Below the pieces are notes generated by a model, which was given only the letters and a program-made list of their open reading frames with translations, made no database searches and was not told the origin of the DNA. Below are positions 28,923-38,528 of a stretch of DNA of 64,000 nt, piece by piece; the first letter of the stretch is position 1, and every line of letters begins with the position of its first letter. The translations under genes were made by a program, and so were the position numbers. The DNA comes from Chloracidobacterium sp. N. GTDB taxonomy: Bacteria > Acidobacteriota > Blastocatellia > Chloracidobacteriales > Chloracidobacteriaceae. The stretch lies in assembly GCF_018304765.1 (NCBI RefSeq), contig NZ_CP072642.1, positions 2,571,819 to 2,635,818 of the forward strand, read 5' to 3'.

Positions 28923-29733
28923 ACGTACGCCACCCGCCAGCGAAACCCTGCTCGAACTCGACATCGAGCGTATCCTGCCCAACCTGGAGCAACCGCGCGT
29001 CACGTTCCACGAAGGAAAGCTTGAGGAACTGGCACAGTCCATCCGGGAACACGGTCTGCTTCAGCCCATCGTCGTACGGCCACAGGGCGACAACTTCCAG
29101 ATCATTGCCGGTGAACGCCGGTGGCGGGCCGCCCAACGGGCAGGACTGCACCGCATTCCGGCGGTGGTGCGGGAAGTCCCCGACGGGCAACTGCTTGAAC
29201 TGGCGCTGGTCGAAAACATTCAACGTGAAGACCTGACGCCCATCGAGGAAGCCCAGGCCTACCGCCGCCTGATGGACGAGTTGGGACTGACCCAGGAACA
29301 GGTGGCCGCCCGGTTGGGCAAGGACCGGGCCACCATCGCCAATGCCATCCGGCTGCTCCGGCTTCCGCCTGACATTCAAAAACTGGTTGAAGACCGCCTG
29401 CTCAGTCCCGGTCATGCTCGTGCCTTGCTCGCTCTGGAAAATGAGGCGCTCCAGCGGCGTGTCGCCGAAGGCGTCATCGAGCGGGGGTTGTCTGTCCGCG
29501 AAACCGAGCGTTTCGTCAAACGTGTCCTGCGTGGCGAGCCGGTTCTCGTGGGCAACGTCCATCCGACGGATCCGAATGTCAAGTTTGCCGAGTCCAAGCT
29601 CTCCAAACTGCTCGGCACAAAAGTTCGCATTGTCGGACGGGGACGCGGCGGCTGCATCGAAATCGAATACTACAGTGCAGAAGACCTCGACCGGCTCTAC
29701 AACCGGCTGCTACGGCTGACTGACAGCCAGTGA
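28873..29733 (+). CDS. parB: Chromosome-partitioning protein ParB (Spo0J), CTP-dependent clamp
   Basis: Binds parS, spreads along DNA as a CTP-gated clamp and loads SMC. The 286-aa product starts MTTRRALGRGLSALLPE, the ParA-stimulating N-terminus. The CTP-binding motifs are GERRWRAAQRAGLHRIPAVV and ENIQREDLTPIEEA. The central HTH is LTQEQVAARLGKDRATIANA, then IRLLRLP. A short C-terminal dimerisation domain follows with IEIEYYSAEDLDRLYNRLL. It overlaps parA by 50 bp, implying translational coupling, and is followed 24 bp later by a perfect parS. Confidence 0.97.
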   Translation: MTTRRALGRGLSALLPERTPPASETLLELDIERILPNLEQPRVTFHEGKLEELAQSIREHGLLQPIVVRPQGDNFQIIAGERRWRAAQRAGLHRIPAVVREVPDGQLLELALVENIQREDLTPIEEAQAYRRLMDELGLTQEQVAARLGKDRATIANAIRLLRLPPDIQKLVEDRLLSPGHARALLALENEALQRRVAEGVIERGLSVRETERFVKRVLRGEPVLVGNVHPTDPNVKFAESKLSKLLGTKVRIVGRGRGGCIEIEYYSAEDLDRLYNRLLRLTDSQ

Positions 29734-29757
29734 ACCGACCGTCTGTGAGCGGCAGGC

Positions 29758-29773
29758 TGTTTCACGTGAAACA
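29758..29773. promoter_or_regulatory. Perfect parS site after parB
   Basis: TGTTTCACGTGAAACA at 29758-29773 is an exact 16-bp parS palindrome in the gap between parB and purL. Confidence 0.93.
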
Positions 29774-29883
29774 CCGGCTGCAATGCGTCGCCCACTTCAC
29801 CACGGCATTCCCCTGTGGTTACAATCCGCGGCTTCGATGTAACCCGACACTTGGACGCATGTCCTCTGGGAGGCTCCTGGCCC

Positions 29884-32184
29884 ATGGCCTCTGCACCTGA
29901 AGCAACAGCGACACTGGTCGTCACCCCTGAACTTCTGGCTGTTCACCGTCTGACATCCGAGGAGTATGCCCGGCTGTGCCAACTTCTGGGACGCACACCA
30001 ACCCTGGTTGAACTGGGCATATTCTCGGTTATGTGGTCTGAACACTGCTCGTACAAGTCTTCACGGACGTACCTGAAGACGCTTCCGACGACAGGGCCGC
30101 GGGTGGTACAGGGACCCGGCGAAAATGCCGGTATCCTTGATATTGGCGAAGGCTGGTGTATCGCCTTCAAGATTGAGTCACACAACCACCCTTCATTCAT
30201 TGAGCCCTTTCAGGGGGCTGCCACCGGCGTCGGCGGTATTCTGCGCGATGTCTTTACCATGGGGGCGCGTCCCGTTGCCCTGCTCAACTCCCTGCGCTTT
30301 GGTCCACTTGATGCACCCCGGCACGGCCCGCGCAACCGGGCGCTTCTGGACGGGGTCGTACGTGGAATTGCCCACTACGGCAATGCTTTTGGCTGCCCAA
30401 CCATCGGTGGCGAGGTCTATTTCGAGGACTGTTACAGCCTGAATCCGCTCGTCAATGCCTTTGCCTTGGGGCTTGTTCGTCATGACCAGATTTTTTTGGG
30501 CAAGGCGGCTGGGATTGGCAACCCCGTCATGTACGTCGGCGCGAAGACCGGACGTGATGGCATTCACGGCGCGACCATGGCCTCGGCCGAGTTTGACGAC
30601 AACGCCCTTGCCAAACGCCCAACCGTCCAGGTTGGCGATCCGTTCTGCGAAAAACTGTTGCTCGAAGCCTGTCTCGAAGCCATGCGGGCTGGTTGCATTG
30701 TCGGCATTCAGGATATGGGCGCGGCCGGGCTGACCTCTTCCAGTTGCGAAATGGGTGCCCGTGCCGGAACCGGTATTGACCTGGAGCTGTCCCACGTCCC
30801 GCAGCGCGAAACCGGCATGACACCTTATGAAATCATGCTCTCGGAGTCGCAGGAACGCATGCTGCTGGTGGCCGACAGCGGGCGGGAGCGGGAAGTACAG
30901 GAGATATTTGCCAAGTGGGGGCTTTCAGCCGTCGTCGTCGGGCGCGTCACCGATACCCAACGGTTGCGGGTCTATCACCACGGCCGGATCGTTGCTGACA
31001 TTCCAAACCGGTTTCTCACCGATGACGCACCGCGTTACGAACGCCCGGCAGCCCCTCCGGCCGGGTGGATTGCGGATGCCGCCGCCCGTCAGTCCGCCCG
31101 GGAAGCCGAGCTGGCCCGGATATTTCCCGTGGCCGAACGGCGGCTCTCTGCCGCACAAATCCAGACTGACCTGCGACAGTTGCTCGGCTCGCCCAACCTC
31201 GCTTCACGACAGTGGATTTACCGGCAGTACGATCACATGGTGCGCACAAACACCATCGTCCTGCCCGGAGCCGATGCCGCCGTCATCCGCATCAAGGAAA
31301 CCCGCAAGGCAGTGGCCATGACGCTCGACGGCAACGGACGCTACGTAGCCATTGACCCCCGCCGTGGAGCCGCTCTGGCCGTTGCCGAAGCCTGCCGCAA
31401 CCTGGTGGCCGTCGGCGCTGAACCCATCGGATTGACCAACTGCCTCAACTTTGCCTCTCCAGAGCGCCCGGAAGTGATGTGGCAACTCCGGGAAGCCATT
31501 GCCGGTATGGGAGAGGCGGCAGCGTTCTTCGCCACGCCCATCGTCAGCGGCAACGTCAGTCTCTACAACGAAACAGAAGGGCACGGCGTCTTCCCGACCC
31601 CAGTCATTGGTGCAGTTGGTCTCATCGAGGATGTGCGGCTGGTCATCCCCCCCCGCACGCTGGACGAAGGGGCCGCCGTGTACGTGTTGGGCGCAACCGG
31701 CGAAGACTTGGGCGGCACAGAGTATCTCCGACAACGTTTCGGCGTGATCACCGGTCCGTTGCCGGTGCTGAATCTGGACGCGGAACGCCGACTCCAGCAC
31801 TGCGTCCTGGAGGGCGCACAGCAACGCCTGTGGGCAGCCGCACACGACTGTTCAGACGGCGGGCTGTTGGTGGCGCTTGCTGAACTGTGTTTTTCTAGCC
31901 ACGGTAAAGCCCTGTCTGGTATGGATTTATGCCTTTCAGCCGAAGCCCCTGGACTTTCCCGGGCCGGACTTCTGTTCGGCGAAACACCCGGACGGATGCT
32001 GGTTGTGGTTGCGGCATCCCACCGCGCTGAAGCGGAAGCGCTCTGTCAGAAGCATCAGGTTCCATGCCATCCGCTGGGCATCGTTCGCGGCAACCGGTTT
32101 ACGGTTACGCTGGATGGTGAACTGGCGCTCGATGAACCCGTCGCAGAACTGGAGCACCTCTGGCGGACGGCACTGTGCCTGTAG
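29884..32184 (+). CDS. purL: Phosphoribosylformylglycinamidine synthase subunit PurL
   Basis: Fourth step of purine synthesis: amination of FGAR to FGAM, together with PurQ and PurS. The 766-aa length marks the small multi-subunit type; PurQ and PurS are not in the window. [12 protein letters not shown], the His-containing [49 protein letters not shown] and the second-half motifs [19 protein letters not shown] and [16 protein letters not shown] are all present. ATG 29884 is preferred, with GGGAGG about 11 bases upstream; a GTG at 29815 in frame would add 23 residues. It follows parB in the same direction. Confidence 0.96.
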   Translation: MASAPEATATLVVTPELLAVHRLTSEEYARLCQLLGRTPTLVELGIFSVMWSEHCSYKSSRTYLKTLPTTGPRVVQGPGENAGILDIGEGWCIAFKIESHNHPSFIEPFQGAATGVGGILRDVFTMGARPVALLNSLRFGPLDAPRHGPRNRALLDGVVRGIAHYGNAFGCPTIGGEVYFEDCYSLNPLVNAFALGLVRHDQIFLGKAAGIGNPVMYVGAKTGRDGIHGATMASAEFDDNALAKRPTVQVGDPFCEKLLLEACLEAMRAGCIVGIQDMGAAGLTSSSCEMGARAGTGIDLELSHVPQRETGMTPYEIMLSESQERMLLVADSGREREVQEIFAKWGLSAVVVGRVTDTQRLRVYHHGRIVADIPNRFLTDDAPRYERPAAPPAGWIADAAARQSAREAELARIFPVAERRLSAAQIQTDLRQLLGSPNLASRQWIYRQYDHMVRTNTIVLPGADAAVIRIKETRKAVAMTLDGNGRYVAIDPRRGAALAVAEACRNLVAVGAEPIGLTNCLNFASPERPEVMWQLREAIAGMGEAAAFFATPIVSGNVSLYNETEGHGVFPTPVIGAVGLIEDVRLVIPPRTLDEGAAVYVLGATGEDLGGTEYLRQRFGVITGPLPVLNLDAERRLQHCVLEGAQQRLWAAAHDCSDGGLLVALAELCFSSHGKALSGMDLCLSAEAPGLSRAGLLFGETPGRMLVVVAASHRAEAEALCQKHQVPCHPLGIVRGNRFTVTLDGELALDEPVAELEHLWRTALCL

Positions 32185-32232
32185 CCCCTGCCTTGTCCCA
32201 ACAGGCAGCGATTGCAGGGCGCTTTCAGAACG

Positions 32233-34980
32233 TCAGCCGGTGCTCTTGAGGCCGCTCGAAATGGCGTTGATGGTCAACAGCAAGTCCACCAGCAGACTTT
32301 CGCTTTGCGTGTCATCCGATGCCGCGCGGGCCGCGCGCCATGTCTTGAGAAGTTCAATCTGCCGCTGGTGCAGCGCCGCCAGCCCGGCCCGCCGGAGTTG
32401 CATGGTGAGTGCCGTCCGCTGGCGACGTTCGGTAAGCGGTACGCCAAAAACCTGCTCGACGCCGCGGCGCGTCCGCTCGAACTCAGCCAGAATGGTTGAA
32501 AGCACGGTCGTTCGGGCGATGGTATCAGGCACCAGCTCCGCATAGGCCTGCATCCAGGCCGCATCGGCCAGAAGAAGCTGACTGCCGGCATTCATCAGAA
32601 GCAACCGGGTTGGATACCACCGCATGGCGTCCTGGCGCAGTTGGGTCAGCCACGCCGGATGGTGCGTGGCCAGCATGTCCAGCGCCGTGCCAAGTCCGTA
32701 CCAGCCGGAGAGAAAAAACCGTGCCTGGCTCCAACTGAAAACCCAGGGAATGGCGCGCAGGTCAGCTAGGGTACGCTTTCCGGTACGGCGTGACGGGCGC
32801 GATCCGATTCGGCTGGCCTCAATGGCGTCTATCGGCGTGGCGTGGGCAAAAAATTCCAGAAAGCCGGGTAGTTCCAGCAACGCCCGGTAGGCGCGGTGAC
32901 TTTCGTCGGCGAGGAAGTCAAGCACCGGTTCAAGGGGGTGGGGCGTTTTCGCAGTGGATTGCGCCAACAGGTAGGTTTCAAGCATCCCAGATGTGAGCAG
33001 TTCGAGTTCATAAGTGGCCGTGATGAGGTTGGCATACTTTTGTGAAATCGTTTCGCCCTGCTCCGTCAGCCGCAGGCGTCCTGACACTGACTCCGGCGGC
33101 AGAGCGTTGAGAAAGCGATGGGTGGGGCCGGCGCCCCGGCTCGGCGTGCCACCACGACCGTGAAAGAAGCGCAGCAGTACGCCACGCGCCTGTGCCACAG
33201 CCGACAATACCTGCTGGGCCCGGTAAAGCCCCCACAGACTGGCAACAGCGCCGGCGTCCTTGTTGCTGTCGCTGTAACCAATCATGACCTGCTGCACAGG
33301 CGGCTGTCCGGGGCGCTGCATCCAGGCCAGACTGCGGCGCGTCATCGGATGGTCCAGAAAAGCTGACAGAATGTCCGGGCTGTGCCGCAAATCATCGAGG
33401 GTTTCAAAAAGCGGAACAACCGGCAGCGGGCATACCAGTCCGTCGGACGTGGAGATGGTGAGCCCGGCTTCACGTGCCAGCCCGTACACAGCCAGGAGAT
33501 CGGAAGTCGCGCGGGTCATGCTCACAATCAGCGCGCCCAGCCCTGACCAACCGTATTGCTGGCCGTACTCAGCCGCCACCTGCAGGGCGCCAACCACACG
33601 CCCAGCGGCATCACCAGGCGGTGCGCCAAGTACGGCCAACGGTCGCGTCTGGGCCAGTTCCGTTTCCCAAAACGCGCAGCGGCGGGCTTCATCCCACTGG
33701 TCATATTCGGCTTCTACGCCAGCGGCCCGGAGCCATTCGACAACCGCCTGTTCATGCACGGCGCTGTTTTGCCGGATGTCAAGTACCGCCAAGTGAAATC
33801 CAAACGTTTCCACCAGACGGAGCAGCGGCCAGACTTCTGATTCACACAACCGTTTTGCGCCAACCGCAAGCAACGTCTCGCCCAGCAGGCGCAGATCGGC
33901 AGCCAGCTCCGATGCCGCAGTGTAGGGCTGGCGCGCTGTCGGCCAGCCCAGTTCTGCGCCTGGCAGGCGGGCCAGCATGACGTTGACCGCCTGCCGCCAC
34001 GACTCGTAAGGGTTTCGCTCCAGCGCCGACTGGAGAACCGGGTCATGCGCTTCCCGTGCCGTGGACAGGTACGCCATCAGCGCCGCCGGCGGCGACTGGC
34101 GACGATCCGAAAGGCTCATCCGCGCTGCCAGTTCGGTCAGCCGGGAACGGAACAACCGCAGTGCAGCCTGGCGGAGCGTGTGCAGAGACTCACGGGTCGT
34201 TTCCGGGGTGACGAGCGGGTGGCCATCACGATCCCCTCCAACCCATGTGCCAAAGGTGATATGCGGCAGGTGTGCCGGGTCTGTCGGGCGCATCGCAGCC
34301 TCCATCCCCAGTTCATCCCAGGCATCGAGCAAGTGCCGGTCCATCCAGCCAATGGCTTCTGGCAGGGTGGTTGTCAGGTAATGGAGAACGTTGCGGAGTT
34401 CGTCGGCGACCGTCGGTTTTTCGAGATAAATTTCACCGGTCCGCCACAGACGCTCCAGTTCGCGTTTGATCTCGTCCCGGATGGCGCGGCGTTCATTGGG
34501 CGTCCACACCGAGTTTTCGAGCTTGACCAGAAGCAGGTAAAGCCGCCGGTGGTGCTCCAGTACGGTCGCCCGCTTGGCCTCAGTGGGATGGGCGGTCAAA
34601 ACCGGTTCGACATGAAGCTGCGCGAGCGCCGTCAGGATGTCTGCCGCAGACCGTCCCCGGCGACGTAGCTTGTGCAGCACCGCGCCCCACAGCCCCGGTT
34701 CGGCAGCACAGCCGGCGCTGGCTTCAAGCGCCCGCCGGTTTTGCGCGGCGGCATTTTCTTCGGCCATGTTGAGCAGTTGGAAAACCACCGAGCAGGCCTG
34801 GACAAAACGCTCATGGGAGGTATCTGGCAGGGGCGCCGTTTCCTCTATCGGAAGGGACTGCGCCAGCTCTGGAGCACCTGTCTCCGACAAAACCTCCTGA
34901 AAACACGCCACGAGAAACCGATAGTCGCGCTCAGCACGGGCCAGATCGGCCAGCGCCGATGAAGCTGTAGGCACAGTCAT
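32233..34980 (-). CDS. ppc: Phosphoenolpyruvate carboxylase
   Basis: Adds bicarbonate to PEP to refill oxaloacetate. The 915-aa length is full for the bacterial-type enzyme. The catalytic His region is VEPVLTAHPTEAKRATVLEH, followed by TFGTWVGGDRDGHPLVTPET. MIGYSDSNKDAGAVASLWGL and the glycine-rich FFHGRGGTPSRGAGPTHRF are all intact. The C-terminus ends TINAISSGLKSTG; the canonical enzyme ends in NTG, so the final tripeptide STG differs by one residue. It converges with purL across 48 bp and starts 107 bp downstream of bioA, probably with its own promoter. Confidence 0.97.
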   Translation of the reverse strand: MTVPTASSALADLARAERDYRFLVACFQEVLSETGAPELAQSLPIEETAPLPDTSHERFVQACSVVFQLLNMAEENAAAQNRRALEASAGCAAEPGLWGAVLHKLRRRGRSAADILTALAQLHVEPVLTAHPTEAKRATVLEHHRRLYLLLVKLENSVWTPNERRAIRDEIKRELERLWRTGEIYLEKPTVADELRNVLHYLTTTLPEAIGWMDRHLLDAWDELGMEAAMRPTDPAHLPHITFGTWVGGDRDGHPLVTPETTRESLHTLRQAALRLFRSRLTELAARMSLSDRRQSPPAALMAYLSTAREAHDPVLQSALERNPYESWRQAVNVMLARLPGAELGWPTARQPYTAASELAADLRLLGETLLAVGAKRLCESEVWPLLRLVETFGFHLAVLDIRQNSAVHEQAVVEWLRAAGVEAEYDQWDEARRCAFWETELAQTRPLAVLGAPPGDAAGRVVGALQVAAEYGQQYGWSGLGALIVSMTRATSDLLAVYGLAREAGLTISTSDGLVCPLPVVPLFETLDDLRHSPDILSAFLDHPMTRRSLAWMQRPGQPPVQQVMIGYSDSNKDAGAVASLWGLYRAQQVLSAVAQARGVLLRFFHGRGGTPSRGAGPTHRFLNALPPESVSGRLRLTEQGETISQKYANLITATYELELLTSGMLETYLLAQSTAKTPHPLEPVLDFLADESHRAYRALLELPGFLEFFAHATPIDAIEASRIGSRPSRRTGKRTLADLRAIPWVFSWSQARFFLSGWYGLGTALDMLATHHPAWLTQLRQDAMRWYPTRLLLMNAGSQLLLADAAWMQAYAELVPDTIARTTVLSTILAEFERTRRGVEQVFGVPLTERRQRTALTMQLRRAGLAALHQRQIELLKTWRAARAASDDTQSESLLVDLLLTINAISSGLKSTG

Positions 34981-35087
34981 GACCTTTTATGCCTCCCTTT
35001 CCCTGCCGAAGTGGCGCCGGTCGCGCCCAGGCCCGCATGAGCTGGCGAAAGGAAATCTCCCGGCAAGAGAAGTTTCCAACCTGAGCG

Positions 35088-36473
35088 TTACAACGATTCG
35101 GCCACTTCCGGGATGACTGTGTGCAGCACATCCACCAGTTCGTCTATCTGCGCCGTTGAAATCGCCAGCGGCGGCATCAGAACGACGACATTGCCGAGCG
35201 GCCGGAGAATGACTCCGTAATCACGGCAGCGGTTTGTCACGCGATAGCCCATGAGCTGGTCAGGCGGAAAGGGCGTTCGGGCTGCGCGGTCGGCCACAAG
35301 TTCAATGCCCACCATCAGGCCCCGCTGCCGGATGTCCCCCACGAGCGGCAGCGTCCGCAGTTCCTCCAATCGCAAGGCCAGGTGATTGGCAACTGTCCGC
35401 ACGTGGTCGAGCGTCCGGTTTCGCTCAAACAGGTCGAGATTCGCCAGCGCCACAGCACAGGCGAGCGGGTTGCCCGTGTAGGTATGCCCGTGAAAGAACG
35501 TCCTGAACTCACTGGCTTCACCCAGAAAAGCCGCGTAGATGGCCTCTGTGGCAAGGGTTGCCGCCAGCGGCAGGTAGCCGCCCGTCAGCCCTTTGGCAAC
35601 ACACAGCAGGTCCGGTGCAACCCCTTCAGACTCACAGGCAAACATCCAGCCGGTGCGACCAAAGCCGGTGGCCACCTCATCGCATATCAGCAGCACGTCA
35701 TGGGCTGTACACAGTTCGCGCACCCGCCGGACGTAGCCTTCCGGTTGGGCCAGCATACCGGCCGCGCCCATCAGGACCGGCTCGATGATGACCGCTGCGA
35801 CTTCGTCGGCGTGTTCGGACAGAATACGTCCCAGTTCCTCTGCACAGGCCAGCCCACAGCCTGGACGTTCAAGCTTCAGCGGGCAGCGATAGCAGTGCGG
35901 CTCCGGCGCTGTCAGCGTCTCGAACAGCATCGGACGGTAGAGGTCATGAAAGAGCGCAATCCCGCCGACAGAGACCGCTCCCACCGTATCGCCGTGATAA
36001 GACTCGCGGAGGTGAATGAACTTCGTTTTCCGTGGGCGCGGGTCAGAACGCTGCCGCCAATACTGGAAAGCCATCTTGAGGGCAATCTCGACGGCCGTCG
36101 AACCGGAGTCCGAGTAAAACACTCTGGTCAGCCCAGGGGGCGCCATCTGCACCAGTCTGGCAGCCAGTTCAATGGCCGGTGGATGCGTCAGCCCCAGAAG
36201 CGTCGTGTGCGCCACCCGGTCAAGCTGGTGGCGGATGGCGGCATCCAGTTCAGGAGTACGGTGCCCGTGGGTTGTCACCCACAGGCTGGACACCCCATCC
36301 AGGTAACGCCGGCCTTCAACATCGTAGAGATAGCAGCCCTCGGCGCGTTCAATGATGAGCGGGCGTGCCGCCTGCCATCCCTGCATCTGCGTGAAAGGAT
36401 GCCAGAGATGGGCCTTGTCGAGGGCTTCCAACCGCAAAAGGGCTGACGGGCTTTCAGGATGGGCAGCAGACAT
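35088..36473 (-). CDS. bioA: Adenosylmethionine--8-amino-7-oxononanoate aminotransferase
   Basis: PLP enzyme of biotin synthesis using SAM as amino donor to make 7,8-diaminopelargonate. From ATG 36473 it is 461 aa. HLWHPFTQMQGW near residue 22 is the BioA signature. RRYLDGVSSLWVTTHGHRTP, YSDSGSTAVEIALKMAFQYW, ESYHGDTVGAVSVGG, LLICDEVATGFGRTG and the PLP lysine in LLCVAKGLTGGYLPLAATL follow. An in-frame GTG or ATG upstream (frame open to 36551) is less likely. No other biotin gene is adjacent, so the pathway must be dispersed. Confidence 0.94.
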   Translation of the reverse strand: MSAAHPESPSALLRLEALDKAHLWHPFTQMQGWQAARPLIIERAEGCYLYDVEGRRYLDGVSSLWVTTHGHRTPELDAAIRHQLDRVAHTTLLGLTHPPAIELAARLVQMAPPGLTRVFYSDSGSTAVEIALKMAFQYWRQRSDPRPRKTKFIHLRESYHGDTVGAVSVGGIALFHDLYRPMLFETLTAPEPHCYRCPLKLERPGCGLACAEELGRILSEHADEVAAVIIEPVLMGAAGMLAQPEGYVRRVRELCTAHDVLLICDEVATGFGRTGWMFACESEGVAPDLLCVAKGLTGGYLPLAATLATEAIYAAFLGEASEFRTFFHGHTYTGNPLACAVALANLDLFERNRTLDHVRTVANHLALRLEELRTLPLVGDIRQRGLMVGIELVADRAARTPFPPDQLMGYRVTNRCRDYGVILRPLGNVVVLMPPLAISTAQIDELVDVLHTVIPEVAESL

Positions 36474-36518
36474 GGGCGCTTGTGACCTCACGCCGGTCTG
36501 TTTTAACGAAAAGGCTGG

Positions 36519-36556
36519 CAAAAATGAAGGCCGTTGCCTGCATCCAGGCAACGGCC
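36519..36556 (-). terminator. Rho-independent terminator after the ferredoxin gene
   Basis: On the minus strand GGCCGTTGCCTG (36556-36545) pairs perfectly over 12 bp with CAGGCAACGGCC (36540-36529) around a GATG loop, then TTCATTTTTG. It lies 23 bp after the ferredoxin stop and isolates it from bioA. Confidence 0.88.
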
Positions 36557-36579
36557 GGTGAAATCAGGTGCGGGTGGGA

Positions 36580-36816
36580 CTACTCAGCGCCGTCGTTGCC
36601 AATGGCTTCTACCGGGCAGGCATCCATGGCTTCCTGGCACTGCTCCATTTCCTCATCGTTTTCAGGCTGCTTGAAAACGTAGGAATAGCCACCATCGTCG
36701 TTGCGCGTGAAGTTGTTGGGTGCCGTATCGCGGCACACGTCGCAGTCAATGCACTGGGTGTCCACGTAGAACATCCCAGGTACGTTGTCTGGATACTTGT
36801 CGTCAACCGATGCCAT
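36580..36816 (-). CDS. Small [4Fe-4S]-type ferredoxin
   Basis: The 78-aa acidic protein has CIDCDVC near residue 22 and a distant C-x3-CP (MDACPVEAI) near residue 65. This gives the four ligands for one cubane cluster, and the second cluster is missing. This is the single-cluster ferredoxin type (Thermotoga/Bacillus Fer-like). It is a low-potential electron carrier whose partner is unknown. A strong terminator follows the gene, so it is monocistronic in that direction. Its upstream region is a 373-bp gap shared with the divergent roadblock-domain gene and contains a large inverted repeat. Confidence 0.9.
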   Translation of the reverse strand: MASVDDKYPDNVPGMFYVDTQCIDCDVCRDTAPNNFTRNDDGGYSYVFKQPENDEEMEQCQEAMDACPVEAIGNDGAE

Positions 36817-36942
36817 TGCTTTGGTACCTCATTCAGGGAAGTTGAGTCGCCAGAAGTGGCAGAACCCCGGCACGGTAATGCTTCCGGCGTTCGTCACTCC
36901 GACTGCCGGATACTGCCGATGCCGTGAAGCTAGTGCAAGACG

Positions 36943-36977
36943 GGAAGTTTTTTCAATACTTTCATTGAAAAACTTCC
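36943..36977. promoter_or_regulatory. Large inverted repeat between divergent ferredoxin and roadblock genes
   Basis: GGAAGTTTTTTCAAT (36943-36957) is the reverse complement of ATTGAAAAACTTCC (36964-36977) apart from one extra T, with a 6-base centre. It is A/T-rich in an otherwise GC-rich gap. It could be an operator, or a hairpin with T runs on both strands. The rest of the 36817-37189 gap shows no gene that I can support. Confidence 0.55.
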
Positions 36978-37189
36978 GGGCTTTTGCCTGTTCAGCGCCG
37001 TGTCCAGGTCCGGCCGCTCCGCAAGGCAGGTGTGATGTGCCCTGCATTTGGGCAGCAGCATAACGAATTGGCTGAAAAATGAAGCCAAAATCCGCATGTT
37101 TCCGCATGGTCATTTGACGAAGGGCGGCCACATGGATAGCGTGCAACCACGCATCTAGCTTGTAACCAGACCGTTCCGTTCGACCAAAT

Positions 37190-37549
37190 ATGTCTTTCGA
37201 GACCATCATGCATGGCGTGCTCGACCGGATTGAAGGAGCACGGGGTTGGGCGTTCCTGGCCGATGACGGGGAAATCGTTTTTCGCCAGACCGTTGGTGAC
37301 TTTGAAACGCTGCCCCTGCTGGCGGCCTACCACGGCATTACCGTGGGCAACTACCGCCGGTTTGGACTGCGAAGCCTGCTGGAGAACATTCGCACCATCG
37401 TTTGTACGTACGACGAGGCCGTTTGTATCCTGAAGCTTTTCCCGGAAAACTACTTTCTGGTGCTCGTTCTGGCGCGTGAGTCCAATGTCGGCTATGCCCT
37501 GTGGCTGCTGGAGCAGGCGATGCCGGCCCTGCTCGAAGAAATCGGGTGA
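37190..37549 (+). CDS. Roadblock/LC7 (MglB-like) domain protein
   Basis: A 119-aa alpha/beta protein fitting the roadblock fold. An N-terminal helix (ETIMHGVLDRIEGARG) is followed by a beta hairpin (WAFLADDGEIVFRQTVGD) and a long helix including LLENIRTIVCTYDEA. Strands VCILKLFPENYFLVLVLARE and a closing helix ALWLLEQAMPALLEEI complete it. In bacteria such proteins act with small Ras-like GTPases (MglA/MglB polarity, or gliding regulators). No GTPase gene is adjacent, so the partner must be elsewhere. Assignment is from predicted fold pattern, not from a catalytic motif. Confidence 0.68.
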   Translation: MSFETIMHGVLDRIEGARGWAFLADDGEIVFRQTVGDFETLPLLAAYHGITVGNYRRFGLRSLLENIRTIVCTYDEAVCILKLFPENYFLVLVLARESNVGYALWLLEQAMPALLEEIG

Positions 37550-37601
37550 CAGCGCCGGCCGGGATCAACGCTCAAGCCCAAGGCGGCAGGTCACACGGCA
37601 C

Positions 37602-38393
37602 TCAGGCTGACTTGATGAGGCGGGCAAAGGCCCGCAGTCCGTTGACAATGTCCTGCTGGTCAAAGGTGCGGGTCAGGGAGCGTTCGATTTCATCGCTCAT
37701 CTGGCCAATCCGGCTTTTGAAGGACTGCTCAGCCCGCTCGATGGTGTGCTGAAGGGCGAGAATATCCTGGTGGGTTTTGGCGCTGGTGGTGGTCAGGGTG
37801 GCCAGTTCCTCGGCGATTTGCCTGACCTGGCTGTGAAGCCCCTCCAGGTCAGCTTTGACCTCGGCAATGTCGTTTTTGAGCTTCATGGTGTCGTCGCGTG
37901 GAAACCGGGCCTCTTCGCTGATGTCCGTCAGCTTGCGGTGCAGGTAGTCATACGCCGCACCAAACGGACGAAAGACCATCGTGACCAGGTAGAACCCGGC
38001 AAACCAGTACCCCACGCTGCCTTGGGTGAAATAGGCAAGACCGCCAATGATGAGGGCCGAAAGCACGTGCAGCCCAAGGGCCACCCAGAGCGTCGTGCGT
38101 TGCGTCCGTTTGACGTAAGCCAACCGTTCGTCATTGACGGTCAGCCCGGCTTCACGCGAGCGCTCCAGCTCGAACTGGACGGATTTGGCCTGGAAGTGGA
38201 TGTCCCATGGAACGGTCAGAATGAGCAACAGCCATATCAGGCAAACGACACCCATGCCGATGTCGAGCGCCAGCCTTGGGGTGAGCGCCGGCACCTGCCA
38301 GCCGCTCATCCAGGCGGTGACGGCAAACACGATGAGCAGCCCGATACCGATAAAGGCGGTGGTGAAAAGCACTCTCAAAAATCGCTCGAACAC
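37602..38393 (-). CDS. Hypothetical membrane protein with C-terminal coiled coil
   Basis: Not recognised. The 263-aa protein has four hydrophobic segments: about residues 7-30, 43-64, 102-121 and 126-147. A cytoplasmic charged stretch lies between segments 2 and 3 (QAKSVQFELERSREAGLTV). A C-terminal coiled coil runs from about 165 to 245 with heptad-like MKLKNDIAEVKADLEGLHSQ and ALQHTIERAEQSFKSRIGQM. The architecture suggests an inner-membrane protein with a cytoplasmic oligomerising tail. It sits between the convergent roadblock gene (52 bp away) and the zinc-ribbon coiled-coil gene upstream. Confidence 0.65.
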   Translation of the reverse strand: MFERFLRVLFTTAFIGIGLLIVFAVTAWMSGWQVPALTPRLALDIGMGVVCLIWLLLILTVPWDIHFQAKSVQFELERSREAGLTVNDERLAYVKRTQRTTLWVALGLHVLSALIIGGLAYFTQGSVGYWFAGFYLVTMVFRPFGAAYDYLHRKLTDISEEARFPRDDTMKLKNDIAEVKADLEGLHSQVRQIAEELATLTTTSAKTHQDILALQHTIERAEQSFKSRIGQMSDEIERSLTRTFDQQDIVNGLRAFARLIKSA

Positions 38394-38528
38394 GACTTCC
38401 CCCTTTTCACCGCCAAGCCGGTCTCTGAAGGCGCAACCAGACCTGCATGCAACGACTGGAACCGCTGTCCGTCAGCGCGCGCTCATCAAAGCCCTGTGCC
38501 CCATCAGGCGTTATTGGGCGCGTCCGTG

